Shown here piece after piece: positions 1 to 9,747 of a stretch of DNA of 64,000 nt (position 1 is its first letter; each line of letters opens with the position of its first letter). Under the pieces are notes generated by a model, which had not been told where the DNA came from, did no database searches, and saw nothing but the letters and a program-made list of their open reading frames with translations. Made by a program: the position numbers and the translations under genes. Location: positions 620,001 through 684,000 of the forward strand of contig JARVKI010000007.1 of NCBI GenBank assembly GCA_036674765.1, read 5' to 3'. The DNA comes from Seiridium cupressi. Taxonomy: Eukaryota > Ascomycota > Sordariomycetes > Amphisphaeriales > Sporocadaceae.

Positions 1-927
1 CAGATCCGATTGGCCGATGCTTTTTGGAAAGACCAGTTCGTTCAGTCACCTGAACATATTCGTAGCCTGACTTAGCTAGTTCCCGAGTCGAATGCGGAGG
101 GAGGCGGCATACTTCATCGCGATTGGCTACCCAGGATTTACTGCCCCGAGTCTTCGTTTTGGGGTGCCTTATCCCGATGCGGGCACTTGCTGCCATATCT
201 ACACTCGTCCCCAATGGCCACGATGCTGGTGTCGTGTAGTCGTGTAGTCGTTTGTGTTTTCAATTGAAGTGTAGCTAAGCTTTCCACTCCGGATCAGCTG
301 ATACATCTGTCATGCATCTTCCAGAAACTGATTTACCTTCGTTACACTGCCAAGCAGTCATTTCGCGGTATCGAAGCTCTTGGCGATCTCTTGGAGACGA
401 CGCCTGCATCTTGGCACATCATGCCTAGACTTGGCGGGCTAGGCATTTCGCGCCAAGTTCGATTCTGTACCAACGGCGAGCATAGCCATTATGGGGCGTC
501 CGACATCAACGATGGGCTTGGGGTTTGCGAACCCTCCATGGCAGATGTGTGTGGGCTATGCCCTTGGGCCCGGTGGATGGATCGCGACAGAGAACGGCGA
601 GCATAGCTCGTTAACTTTAGTACCTAGGGCTCAACCTTCGGGCTCGCGATAAGTTGTTTTCAAATTGGACGGATAATTCAAGGCGAGATCGCAATACTTG
701 GCAGTCCGCAGCTGCATTGGTGGTCATGAGCGCGAGGTTCTGAGTTGAACCTCTACTATTATGACGAATGTTTGGAGGTTAACATCGCACGTATGATTTA
801 CTGAGGCAAGTAAAAGCCCGAAGACCTATGATCTCAACTGGGGAATCGTTATAAACTGCAAGTAACACCATAATATTATTGTCAGTAAAGATGCTAATAT
901 TGTAGATCTCATACATCTACAAACATC
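1..927. other. Intergenic, nothing supported
   Basis: No gene or RNA is supported here. A short open frame around 391-606 has no recognisable motif. A minor 8-bp direct repeat (tcgtgtag) lies near 232-251. Confidence 0.5.
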
Positions 928-1476
928 ATGGTATTTAATGGTAATAAAAACGAAACGCAACTATATCGTCAGTTTCAAAGTCTACTGGGGTCTTATGACC
1001 GAATTTGGCCTATCTACGACTCACACTGGCCTAGACGTGCGTGGCAATTCAACACGAAAACCTCGGTAGCGTGTGCCATCAGTGGATATCTGTCGAGGTG
1101 AGTGGGCGATAAGAAGACACGATCTACCAAATATGAAGCTGTCAATCATGAAGATGCCGAGTTCGCGTTCAGACGAGTGCTCCAATATGAGACAATCTCA
1201 CAGTCTGTTTCACAAAACGAAATAAAACAAAAGGCATTACTGATGCTACTGAATCACTCCATCCGGAAATATCTACATGCTCATAGAATAGGCGATAATG
1301 TGTATAGTGTCAAGCGCCTTCCGCTGCTCCCCAAGAATGTAACTCTTCGAACGATTGTTTCTGACGTAGTTATTCGTTGTAAGTTGTATCACACCTTATT
1401 CATACCATGCATATCATTAGAACGGCTCATTCGATTGCTGGCTGTACCATATCCCAACTCTACATGCTGGATATGA
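928..1476 (+). CDS. Possible small two-exon hypothetical gene
   Basis: I do not recognise this protein. An ATG at 928 opens a 56-codon frame that ends exactly at a GTGAGT donor (exon 928-1097, two bases left over). The acceptor TTCAG at 1172 joins in frame to a second open stretch from 1173, which runs to a stop at 1474-1476 or to a GTAAGT donor near 1385. The joined product would be about 155 residues or less, with no signal peptide, helix run or catalytic motif I can name. Support is only the matching splice phase and the continuous frame. It could be a fragment of a larger decayed gene or chance. Confidence 0.3.
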
Positions 1477-2637
1477 AGTAAGTGGATCAAGCCTATCTTG
1501 GAACAAAGCGCTGTTCTATCCTCTATCAGGCCAAACTAACAGACAGGTGATTAACCAATGGTTCGCTACCAGAATTGAATTATCCTGATAACAAATCGTT
1601 CATATTAAATTCAAGCTGAATATGCAGTGTCCATGATTACGTGATACATCGAGACATGCCGCTTCTAATATTATTCATAACTACCTGGAACTGAGATTAG
1701 GGGGTTAGCTGTGTCTAATCCCCTTGAGCCTCAATAGGAATATGTTTAGTCGAACAACTAAACCCTGAGACATGACTATCACCATTTGACTGTATTGTGC
1801 TTGCAAATTTCGGGTACAAAGCAAATTGGCAAGCTAGACCTGACATTAAGACCCTAGGGGCTTATGTAACCTAAACACAGTCGTCAGGGGCCGTCTGGCT
1901 TTTAATATTTTTAAGCCAAGTTGCTCAGGGGTAGTCCATATTTGAGCCGCATGACCAATGCAATACCTTCCTTGATTGCAGGTTGGCATTGCAGCAACTG
2001 TTACATTAGATCTTGTTCAGCGAATCGCGTTGCTACCTTCAGCTATGCTTGAGGGGTGATCTCGGCTGTACCCGCGGGCGATGCCCGGTATGTTCGGGAA
2101 CTCGCTGGGTATTCGGCCTAGAGCAGGGTTCATGCCACTCAAGACTGCTTTCATCGTAGCTGTAGCTGGATCATTCCGTTTGCAAGAGTCTCATTGGGTC
2201 TCAGATTTGATTGACGGGATATGGATGATCTTTTATGTAGCTGCAAGTACCAATGTGTGATCGACAGATCTAGATTAAGACAATTTGATCATGGCATAGG
2301 AACCACTCTGGTCTGATCTCAACATCAGGAAAATAAACAAGACTGATCTTATTTTCCATGGATCACAAGTCTGATTGTTTTGATAGCCCGCCGAATAAGT
2401 ATCTTCCAAACGATAATCAGCTATGTAGATGCGGAGAAAACTACATATATCGTCAAATGCTAGAGACACACCAATCACACTGTTAATGTATAACGTCGTG
2501 TTGGATTAACACGGTTGAGGGGCAGATACTCTAACACGAATATAGATGGCCGAGATACAGCACCCATTCCAGCTTCAATCAATGACTTCTGAACACAACA
2601 AAATACCCTGCTCGGCAAGCCACACTGCAAACAGGTC
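1477..2637. other. Intergenic, nothing supported
   Basis: Fairly AT-rich sequence with frequent stops in all frames. I see no gene, RNA or clear repeat. It lies downstream of the M61-like pseudogene, which is on the minus strand. Confidence 0.5.
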
Positions 2638-3439
2638 TCAGTCCCTCACCTTCATGACCTGCCAAGTACGCGCCAGGCTTGAACTCCTTGGTTTGAAACC
2701 AAGTACAATTTGGCGCCCGTCGCGCTCAATATTGAGATGCATTTGCCAAGCAATGTCCTCGACACACGCATCTACCCTAGAATATGACACAATCGTGTCC
2801 CCATTTTTCAACCCTGCCAAGTCGGCAGAGCTTCCATTCGTTATACCAGAGATCACTCCAGCCTCGAGACTTCCATAGTCAAATCCAAATGATAGGGTAC
2901 CTCTGGACGCTGCCCACCATAAAGACAGAGTCGGCGATCATCGACCAGCTACCCTCTTTGGTGATGGGTCCAGAACCGTCGCCGTAGTTCCATACCGCCC
3001 GAGCCTCAGAATGCGTATGCGAGAGATTCCAATCAAGAGCGATGTGGTATTCCCCATCCGTCTCCGGAGGTAGTGATAGAAATTCGCCTCCGATAGCGCA
3101 GAGGCCGCCATGATGCTCTATTACACCGATTGACGCAGGTACAGCATGATACCGTAGGACTACATACCCTGCCGTGTTACGATCGACCGTCCATTCGCTT
3201 CCGTTCTGGTTACCATCTGGTGCGGTCGTGCTTAGAACTAGTGGACCATGATCATCTGATGCTGTGAGGCCTTCTTGAGAGTATCTCCACGGAACACGAT
3301 TTAGCCGCTTGAGTGGTCTGGAGCAGAGAAGACTCCCTGATGTGATGGCTGGCTGTTCGATAGTCTGTTTCACAAGTATACCGACGACTTTACCCCTCGT
3401 GTCGGATGGCGGGGTCAGATAAAGGTTGATTGATACCAT
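2638..3439 (-). pseudogene. M61 aminopeptidase-like gene lacking the catalytic domain
   Basis: The frame from the ATG at 3439 down to 2879 encodes about 186 residues that read like the N-terminal beta domain of fungal M61 (glycyl aminopeptidase-type) proteins. Family-like phrases are TASDDHGPLVL, GGLCAIGGEFL, ALDWNLS, RAVWNYGDG and FMVGSVQRYP. Directly after that, in a frame shifted by one, comes the PDZ domain that normally ends M61 proteins: FGFDYGSLEAGV, then GSSADLAGLKNGDTIV, to a stop at 2638. The central metallopeptidase domain (HExxH zinc site), some 300 residues in intact relatives, is absent. No intron of plausible size bridges the junction near 2880-2895. I read this as a gene broken by an internal deletion. 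A functional N-domain-only product is possible but less likely. Confidence 0.75.
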
Positions 3440-4111
3440 TTTCCATCAACAACCACCTGTGGGCGATTGAAAGGCAAGGGAGAAAGACAAATAGAAGGAG
3501 AATCTATTTCTCTCCGTAGCTATGTCTATTGATGATCTTGTATGACATTGATGACAACTGTGGGGTTTGTAGAGAGACTATTCTAAAGTTGTGCTTCGCG
3601 CTCGGTGCGCTTACTAAGACGGTAATCCGGCCAAATCGATATTGAAGCGCACGAAATTGCTTGTAAGTCGTGCAGTTGACATCTCTCAACCAATGATAGA
3701 TCGCCCTTACGACAACAAGGCCAATCTTGTCGTCTCTGGCTTTTGACACCTTTGCGTACGAAGTTTTTCGCTCTGACACTGTGAGAACAGGCCATGCATT
3801 GAGGCAACACGGTGGAAAAGCCACAAGGTAGGCAATTGACTCGTCCAATGCGCAATCTGAAATTCTTACACCTACGGTGGTGGTGGCCAAGCTATTACAT
3901 GCCAGCGAGAGTGACCGTGTCTTATCGTGGTATCTCTGGTATATGAACAGATGGGTCGTCGCAGATCCGTGACTTCATCATAAGTGCAAACATTTCCTCC
4001 AAAAAAGTAATTGATCTCACATTCGTCATAGTTCCATTCACTCCCTCTCCGCGTGTTCATAAAGCATGCTTCATGTCATATCCACCAAACCTCGATTAAG
4101 GTAGCCCTTGA
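3440..4111. other. Intergenic, nothing supported
   Basis: Upstream of the M61-like remnant and downstream of the MYND gene. Two overlapping minus-strand frames at 3504-3890 exist but lack motifs, and their composition does not favour one over the other, so I do not call a gene. Confidence 0.45.
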
Positions 4112-5355
4112 TTAGACGTTGATCATTATCTGCTCCCGGACAGGGATGCACGAGGACTTGTGGGCTTTCCAGTGAGCTTTCTGACATTTCTGTATAGCAC
4201 ATGTTAGCATACGTCAGATTCATACTTTCTTCGGCGGAGGCCAAACCTTGTTGCAGTACCAGGCACGATGGCAGTTGCTACATTTCATCGGCACCTCGGC
4301 CTCCAAGTCAATCTTCGTCATGCCGCACTCGTAGCAGCTGAGCTCCTGGAAATCACGAGGAGTTCCGGGCTTGTAGTGGTCCAAGGCAGCGAGCAACTGG
4401 GCTTTACCAGGGCCACGAAAGCCCTCGTCGCAGATTAGAAGGGCGTAGCCAGGACTGCAGTGTATAGCAGGAACCAGCTCGCGGAGGTGGTCAAGGTCGT
4501 CGGGTCGAATTTTGGCCCCAGCACGCATCATCAAGGCGCCGAGAATGATAACCTGGTATTTGCCTTGGTATTCGTTCTCCTTGGCCCGATACATGTCGAA
4601 CAGAAGGTCACATTTGCCAGAGTCCAACTGGGCGCGGATGTTGTTCACGACATCTGCCAGCTCAGGCTTGTACTTGTCCGTTTTGTAGTATTCCTTGGTA
4701 GCTTCAGGCACCAGTATATCGGTCTGATGAACCATGGAAGAAAGTGAAATCTTCTTGTCGTCATCTTCAAAGGCGTGGTTCAGATCGAAGACAATGTCCA
4801 TGTCCTGGTCGCCCTCAAAGAGGCCTGCTGACCGGTTAGACAAGCGGGAAGGACGGTTAGAGGGTTGGGAGGTTCATACGCATTCCCCAACGACCCATGA
4901 TGAACACCAGGTAATCTTGAGCGGAATAGTTGAGAGGCGTGAGGAGATTTTCCCGGGCAGAAGTCAGTTCTCGACGTACGATCAGTCTTGAGAAGCGGTT
5001 GATTTGTCCTCAAACCAACGATGTTGTGGAAGAACGATCAGTCGAGTTGCAGAAGGAGGAAATCGGGAGCTTATTCAATTTATTTTATGCCCCCAGTAAC
5101 TGAACGTTCCTCCCTGGGAAATTTTTGGGGCCCATCGAATGCCATGCTAGGCAACCAATTGTATTTAGGTCTCAAGCAAACACCAAACGGTCGCGCTTTC
5201 CAAATGTTTCTGCTACGTACAGCAACAGAAGCAACCAACTTACATGTGTCCCGGGCAATGCAAGATCTCGCCGAATTTGGCCGTGTTGAAGCTGGCCCTA
5301 TCGGCCAAAACGAGTCTTACATTTTCAGATGTACTGTTGAACCGCCTCTCGTCCC
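4112..5355 (-). CDS. MYND-type zinc-finger protein (5' end incomplete)
   Basis: The last two exons are clear. Exon 4247-4824 ends with CYECGMTK, then MKCSNCHRAWYCNK. After a 57-bp intron (4190-4246), exon 4112-4189 continues KCQKAHWKAHKSSC. Together these give the C/H pattern of a MYND zinc finger at the C-terminus, a protein-protein interaction module. Upstream, exon 4880 to about 4986 (intron 4825-4879) encodes ARENLLTPLNYSAQDYLVFI, followed by GRWGM. A further open stretch from about 5355 to 5244, ending in a GTAAGT donor, encodes LADRASFNTAKFGEIL. No ATG is found in that stretch, so the first exon is missing from this model and the acceptor near 4987 is uncertain. The central acidic part (DQDMDIVFDLN) and the rest match nothing I can name. 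Partners are unknown. Confidence 0.7.
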
Positions 5356-6039
5356 GTTACCAGTATTACAAGTTGGCTGAGGTTTGGGAAGACACTATCA
5401 ACATCAGGAGTGCAACAAGGAAGGCATGGTTGAAGCCGTGCTGCGCTTCATACATGTATCTTAGGTAATTGTAGGGGCGGGACCTGGAGCCCGTGCGTCT
5501 TCATGGGTCCAGAACAAACGCGATAAGCCTCTGGCCTGTGTCACGTCACTTGCTATGTATGCAACCCTGATGTAGTACTTGGTACCTACAGGAGTTGGAG
5601 GGGTAGAATAAAGAGGGGCACATCTGCATTTCTTGACTACCTAGACAGGTGAAGGTAAGGAGGTCATTGATTGTCGTGATCAGCTAACAGACCAGAAAGC
5701 GCCGCCCCACAGATGAATTATGAACTGCAAGTGCTCTGTGAGTATCTTGGATCCTAAGTGTGCCTTCTCCAATGTCGCTCAGCCCATCTCGTGGCTGTCC
5801 GACAAAAGTAAACAATTCGCATGTGGAAGTAGCATGCGAAGGCCGCGCTTCCTTCGCGTCAGCCAAGCAGGTAAGTCGGCATAAGTTACGATTGCCAAGG
5901 GAAAAGAGCCTTGTACAACTTCACCCACAAACCAATCTCTCCCAAGAGCCACTGTGAGATTACCCTCAATATCCTTTCTTGCGGTCCGGTAGCCATTCTA
6001 GCACTACCCCCCAAACCCAATCACTATCCCCAATCCACC
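5356..6039. other. Intergenic between MYND gene and dehydrogenase
   Basis: This divergent spacer should contain the missing first exon of the MYND gene (minus strand, about 5356-5480) and the promoter and leader of the dehydrogenase (plus strand). The frame upstream of 6040 is open back to 5911, but it contains no family-like sequence and is best read as untranslated leader. Confidence 0.5.
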
Positions 6040-7089
6040 ATGAAGCTTGCAATCTTCAGCACAAAACCCTACGACAAACTCTACCTCACTACCGAGCATG
6101 CTGCAGAACTCGACCAGGCTGCCGGCATCGAAGTCGTGTACCACGACTTTCCCCTCACATCTGATACAGTCGAGCTTGCCAAGGGCGCAGACGCCGTCTG
6201 CGTCTTTGTCAACGATAATGCAGATGCATCCATCATCCGGTCTCTCGCTGAGCATGGCGTCAAGGCTATCCTTTTGCGATGTGCTGGCTTCAACAACATC
6301 GACCTCGAGGCTGCCGAGGAGCATGGCTTGTTCGTAGCCAACGTCCCGTCATACTCGCCCGAGTCTGTAGCCGAGTTCGCCCTGGCACTGATTCAGACAC
6401 TCAACCGAAACACCCACCGAGCCTACAACAGAGTACGAGAGGGCAACTTTAACCTGGATGGCCTTCTGGGCAGGACATTGCATGGCAAAACTGTCGGCTT
6501 CATAGGCACCGGAAAGATCGGCGTGGCTTTGGCAAGGATCATGAACGGATGTGGCTGTAAGATAATTGGCTTCGACCCGTTCCAGAACGACGATTTCAAG
6601 AAGCTGGGCGAATATATGGATCTGGATGCACTTCTACCCCAGTGCGACATCGTCAGCTTACATTGCCCACTGATGGACAAGACCAAACATATCATTAACA
6701 ATGATACCCTTGCGAAGATGAAGACTGGCGCCATCCTTGTCAATACATCTCGGGGCGGTCTGGTCAACACCAAGTCAGTCATTGCAGCACTCAAGAGCAA
6801 GAAGCTCGGTGGGCTGGCTCTGGACGTTTACGACGGCGAGGGCGCACTCTTCTACAACGATCACTCTGGGCACATCATTGAAGACGACGAGCTGATGCGC
6901 TTGACCACTTTCCACAACGTCATCGTTTGCGGCCACCAAGCATTCTTCACCGCAGAAGCCTTGCAGGAAATTAGCAACGGCACTCTAAAGAACCTGGCCG
7001 ACTTTGCCCACAAGCGACCTTGCAAGAACTCGCTTTTGCGGACAAAGGACGACCTGTTGAAGAGGAAATCAATCCCTGTTCGAATTTGA
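6040..7089 (+). CDS. D-lactate / D-2-hydroxyacid dehydrogenase
   Basis: A single-exon gene of 349 residues, a normal length for the D-isomer-specific 2-hydroxyacid dehydrogenase family. These cytosolic enzymes interconvert D-2-hydroxyacids (for example D-lactate) and 2-oxoacids with NAD(H). The N-terminus MKLAIFSTKPYD is typical of the D-LDH subgroup. The substrate-loop region LLRCAGFNNIDL is near residue 78. The Rossmann motif GFIGTGKIG lies near 153. The catalytic Arg is in VNTSRGGLV (about 235). The acid is in VYDGEGALF, and the catalytic His is in VCGHQAFFT (about 297). I chose the ATG at 6040 (context CCACCATG) rather than the upstream in-frame ATG at 5911, because family homology begins there. 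Substrate specificity within the family cannot be read from the sequence. Confidence 0.93.
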   Translation: MKLAIFSTKPYDKLYLTTEHAAELDQAAGIEVVYHDFPLTSDTVELAKGADAVCVFVNDNADASIIRSLAEHGVKAILLRCAGFNNIDLEAAEEHGLFVANVPSYSPESVAEFALALIQTLNRNTHRAYNRVREGNFNLDGLLGRTLHGKTVGFIGTGKIGVALARIMNGCGCKIIGFDPFQNDDFKKLGEYMDLDALLPQCDIVSLHCPLMDKTKHIINNDTLAKMKTGAILVNTSRGGLVNTKSVIAALKSKKLGGLALDVYDGEGALFYNDHSGHIIEDDELMRLTTFHNVIVCGHQAFFTAEALQEISNGTLKNLADFAHKRPCKNSLLRTKDDLLKRKSIPVRI

Positions 7090-7464
7090 TCTCTTGGGAT
7101 GTGGGAGTCAGATTGTGGCCTGTATCAATTAGGTCCGCCCTCCTCAGTCGACCTTGGTCAGCGCTGGTTGCTCAAAGGTTTACCTGGGATTTCATACTGC
7201 CGGAAAGGCATAATGAATTATGAAATAAATATGATACCGTAATCGACTTACTCACATTTCATTGTCTTGGAAATCAGTTGTCAAGTGGAGCTTTGAATCT
7301 TACGTGAATATCATAGTACTGAGCCTTGACTCTTGAATTCTAAATACGCTTCGCCTGACCAAGCATAAATCTCATTCGAGGTAGGAATGCTGATCAACGC
7401 CTATGCATTTCAATACTTAGGCACAGGGTCTAGGGTTGTAGCAAGTCCCTTCCATTGCAGCCAT
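7090..7464. other. Convergent 3' spacer
   Basis: Shared 3' region of the dehydrogenase (plus) and the FMO gene (minus). AT-rich with AATAAA-like stretches (for example near 7221). No further gene is seen. Confidence 0.5.
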
Positions 7465-9747
7465 CTACGGCCTGCTATATCTTCCAGCTATACTGTAGTC
7501 CTTCTTCGGCCCTTTGACCGTGTATCCCAGCCTCCAGTCCTCCAGGTTAACAGCTTTGAAACTGAACTCATAATGGACATCGTAGAGGTCCTCGATACAA
7601 AGATGGCTCGCTTCGGCCAGCCACCCCTTTGAGCTTCCATCGTCCTCGGGCACGAGGAACTCAAGGTTATGGAATAGGTAATCGGCCCGTGTATTGTCAT
7701 CAGTTCGAGCGAACCAGACGCTCAGGACATCATTTACATCATCGTACCGCCAGACGTACCGCCGCGTGGCACGGAAAGTCATGCCATTTGTCGCGGTGAA
7801 GTCACCATCCTCGATGTACAGGTATTCCATACCCAAGTCTTTACCCTCGGGGACCGTACGGCCATCGGTGGTGCCATCTCGCAGCAAGAACTTCGCAGTC
7901 CCGACGAAACGGCCGCTCGGATGACTGGGCAATCTCGAGTTCAGATCTCGCTCTAGCCTCCACTCTCCAAGGAGCGACCGGAAAACTGCATGCGCGACGA
8001 ACTTGGCTTTGGTCAAACCAGCTACTGCAGTTTCCTGTGTCGAAGCCAAGTTTTTGTCTATCTCGGCCAATTGAGCTTCCGAAGTTGCCTTGGATGCGTA
8101 TCGCGCCGGCGTGACTATATCCATGCTCTGCCCGTTCGCCAGCGGTGGTGTTTCCCTCAGAGGGGAGATTTCGATCTCGAGCGCCTTTGCGAATTCTTGC
8201 ATCAAGAATGCGTAGTCACCCATTGGGAACTGGGAGCATCTTGGGTCGCCTCTTAGCGCCAGGACACGCTGGACGCTGTCATCAGTCTCGAGTGCGTCAC
8301 GGAACGCCTGGGAAGGGCTAGAAGTGGTCCAGAGGTGTGTCATGAACCGTGCTTGCATCTCCATGACGCCCCAGTATGGCGAGCGGTAGAACCCAACAAA
8401 ACCGAGGCTCGGGAATGACGGATGGTGTGTACCGTGGAATGCCAAGGCGGCCGGGAGAGACGGCGTGGCAGGCGAGTAAGAGATTGTTTCGAGTACATCC
8501 GGTGGAAGGAACTGGAGTGACGGTGCTGGGTCAAATCCTGTCGCGAGGATGACCGCAGCTATGTCGGTGACTTTTTCGCCAGAGGAAGATATGACGGCTG
8601 CATCGTCCTCTAGGGAGGATAGTCTACCCTTGCTCACCTTGATGAGCCCCGACCTCACAAAATCGGTGTAGTGGGAACTCATAGCCAGGAACGGCTGCTG
8701 TTCAACTAGGTCGGAGCCTATCTTGATCTGCGGCGAGAAATCATTCTGGTCAGTACCCAAGACTGATTGGTAAATCGAGTTGAATGTCTTGGCAGCGTCC
8801 ACGCTGATATGTCCTTGGTTGTTGGCCAATGGATGAGGCCTAACTGCCTTGTTGCAGGCAGGTAGGTCGCACGGCAAGAATGGTGGTGCAGAGGCGCCAG
8901 GCTGTTGGATATGTCAATAGTCGCCACAGCAATGTTCGTCGACTGTTACATATACGTACCCTCGCCGAAGTGAAGAGTGGAAACACCCATGCAGGTCTCT
9001 GCACAACGTGGTGTATCGAATATTTCTCGGGGTTGGCGATGACTTTCCCTCCTGGTGAATTTGTCGCAGATGACAAGTGAGAAGCAATGGTTCCAGCAAT
9101 CTCAATACCTGACATTTGACCGCCAACTACAAGTATCTTGCTTCCCTGCATTTGGCCCTTTCCTAGCAGGCTTGGCAAGTCGCGATACTTGCTGCTGTGC
9201 ATAATGGGGAAAGGGGCGCTTTGGGGCACATAGTCTGGCCATATCGGCTTTCCAAAGAACCCAGTCGTGATGAGAAGGTAGTCAAAGACACTTGTCTGTA
9301 CGCCTTGGTCGGATTCTGTCTCGATTTTCCACGCCCCACCGTCTTGAAGCTCCGTCCGCACGACTCTGTGGCCGAGGCGTATGTCCGCGCCGCTGTATCT
9401 CTTCGAATAGCGCTCGAGATACTGTCCAACCTGCCATGCCTTGGGCAGCTGAGGCGTGCCTTCGTCCCACGCAAAGTCGCTGAATTGCACAGTATGCTTG
9501 CTTTGGTTTGCTATCATCAAAGGATGCACCTGTCCAGTAGTGTCGTTCTTACTTGAAGGCCAAAGGCCCCCAATTCGGGATTGGGCCTCATAGATAGTGA
9601 CCTTGAAGGTCCCAGGGGCGACGTCATGTAGCAATGTCTTCGCAGCGACCAAGCCGGACGGGCCGGCCCCTGAGAAAGTGTAAGTGAACAATATTGTGGT
9701 TCTAACAAGGGTTCTCCTTTACCAACTATGCAAACAGTTTTCGTCAT
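7465..9747 (-). CDS. Flavin monooxygenase-like protein fused to a DUF6314 domain
   Basis: Three exons, 723 residues: 9723-9747, 8960-9669 and 7465-8901, with introns of 53 and 58 bp. The 25-nt first exon encodes MTKTVCIV plus one base. The intron falls inside the FAD-binding GxGxxG motif (VGAGPSG). The second nucleotide-binding motif is ILVVGGQMSGIEIAG. An FMO-like segment is FPIMHSSKYRDL, and the ATG-type motif is ILATGFDPAP. From about residue 560 the protein becomes a different domain (LLGEWRLERDLNSRLP, GRFVGTAKFLLRDG, YVWRYDDVNDVLSVWF), which I assign to DUF6314, a beta-barrel lipocalin-like domain often attached to such oxidases. Expected chemistry is NADPH- and O2-dependent oxygenation of a small molecule; the substrate is unknown. 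It converges on the D-2-hydroxyacid dehydrogenase gene. Confidence 0.88.

Noticed and set aside
5911..6039. N-terminal extension of the D-2-hydroxyacid dehydrogenase
   Set aside because: In frame but not family-like and not a clear targeting peptide; the ATG at 6040 has better context and starts the conserved domain.
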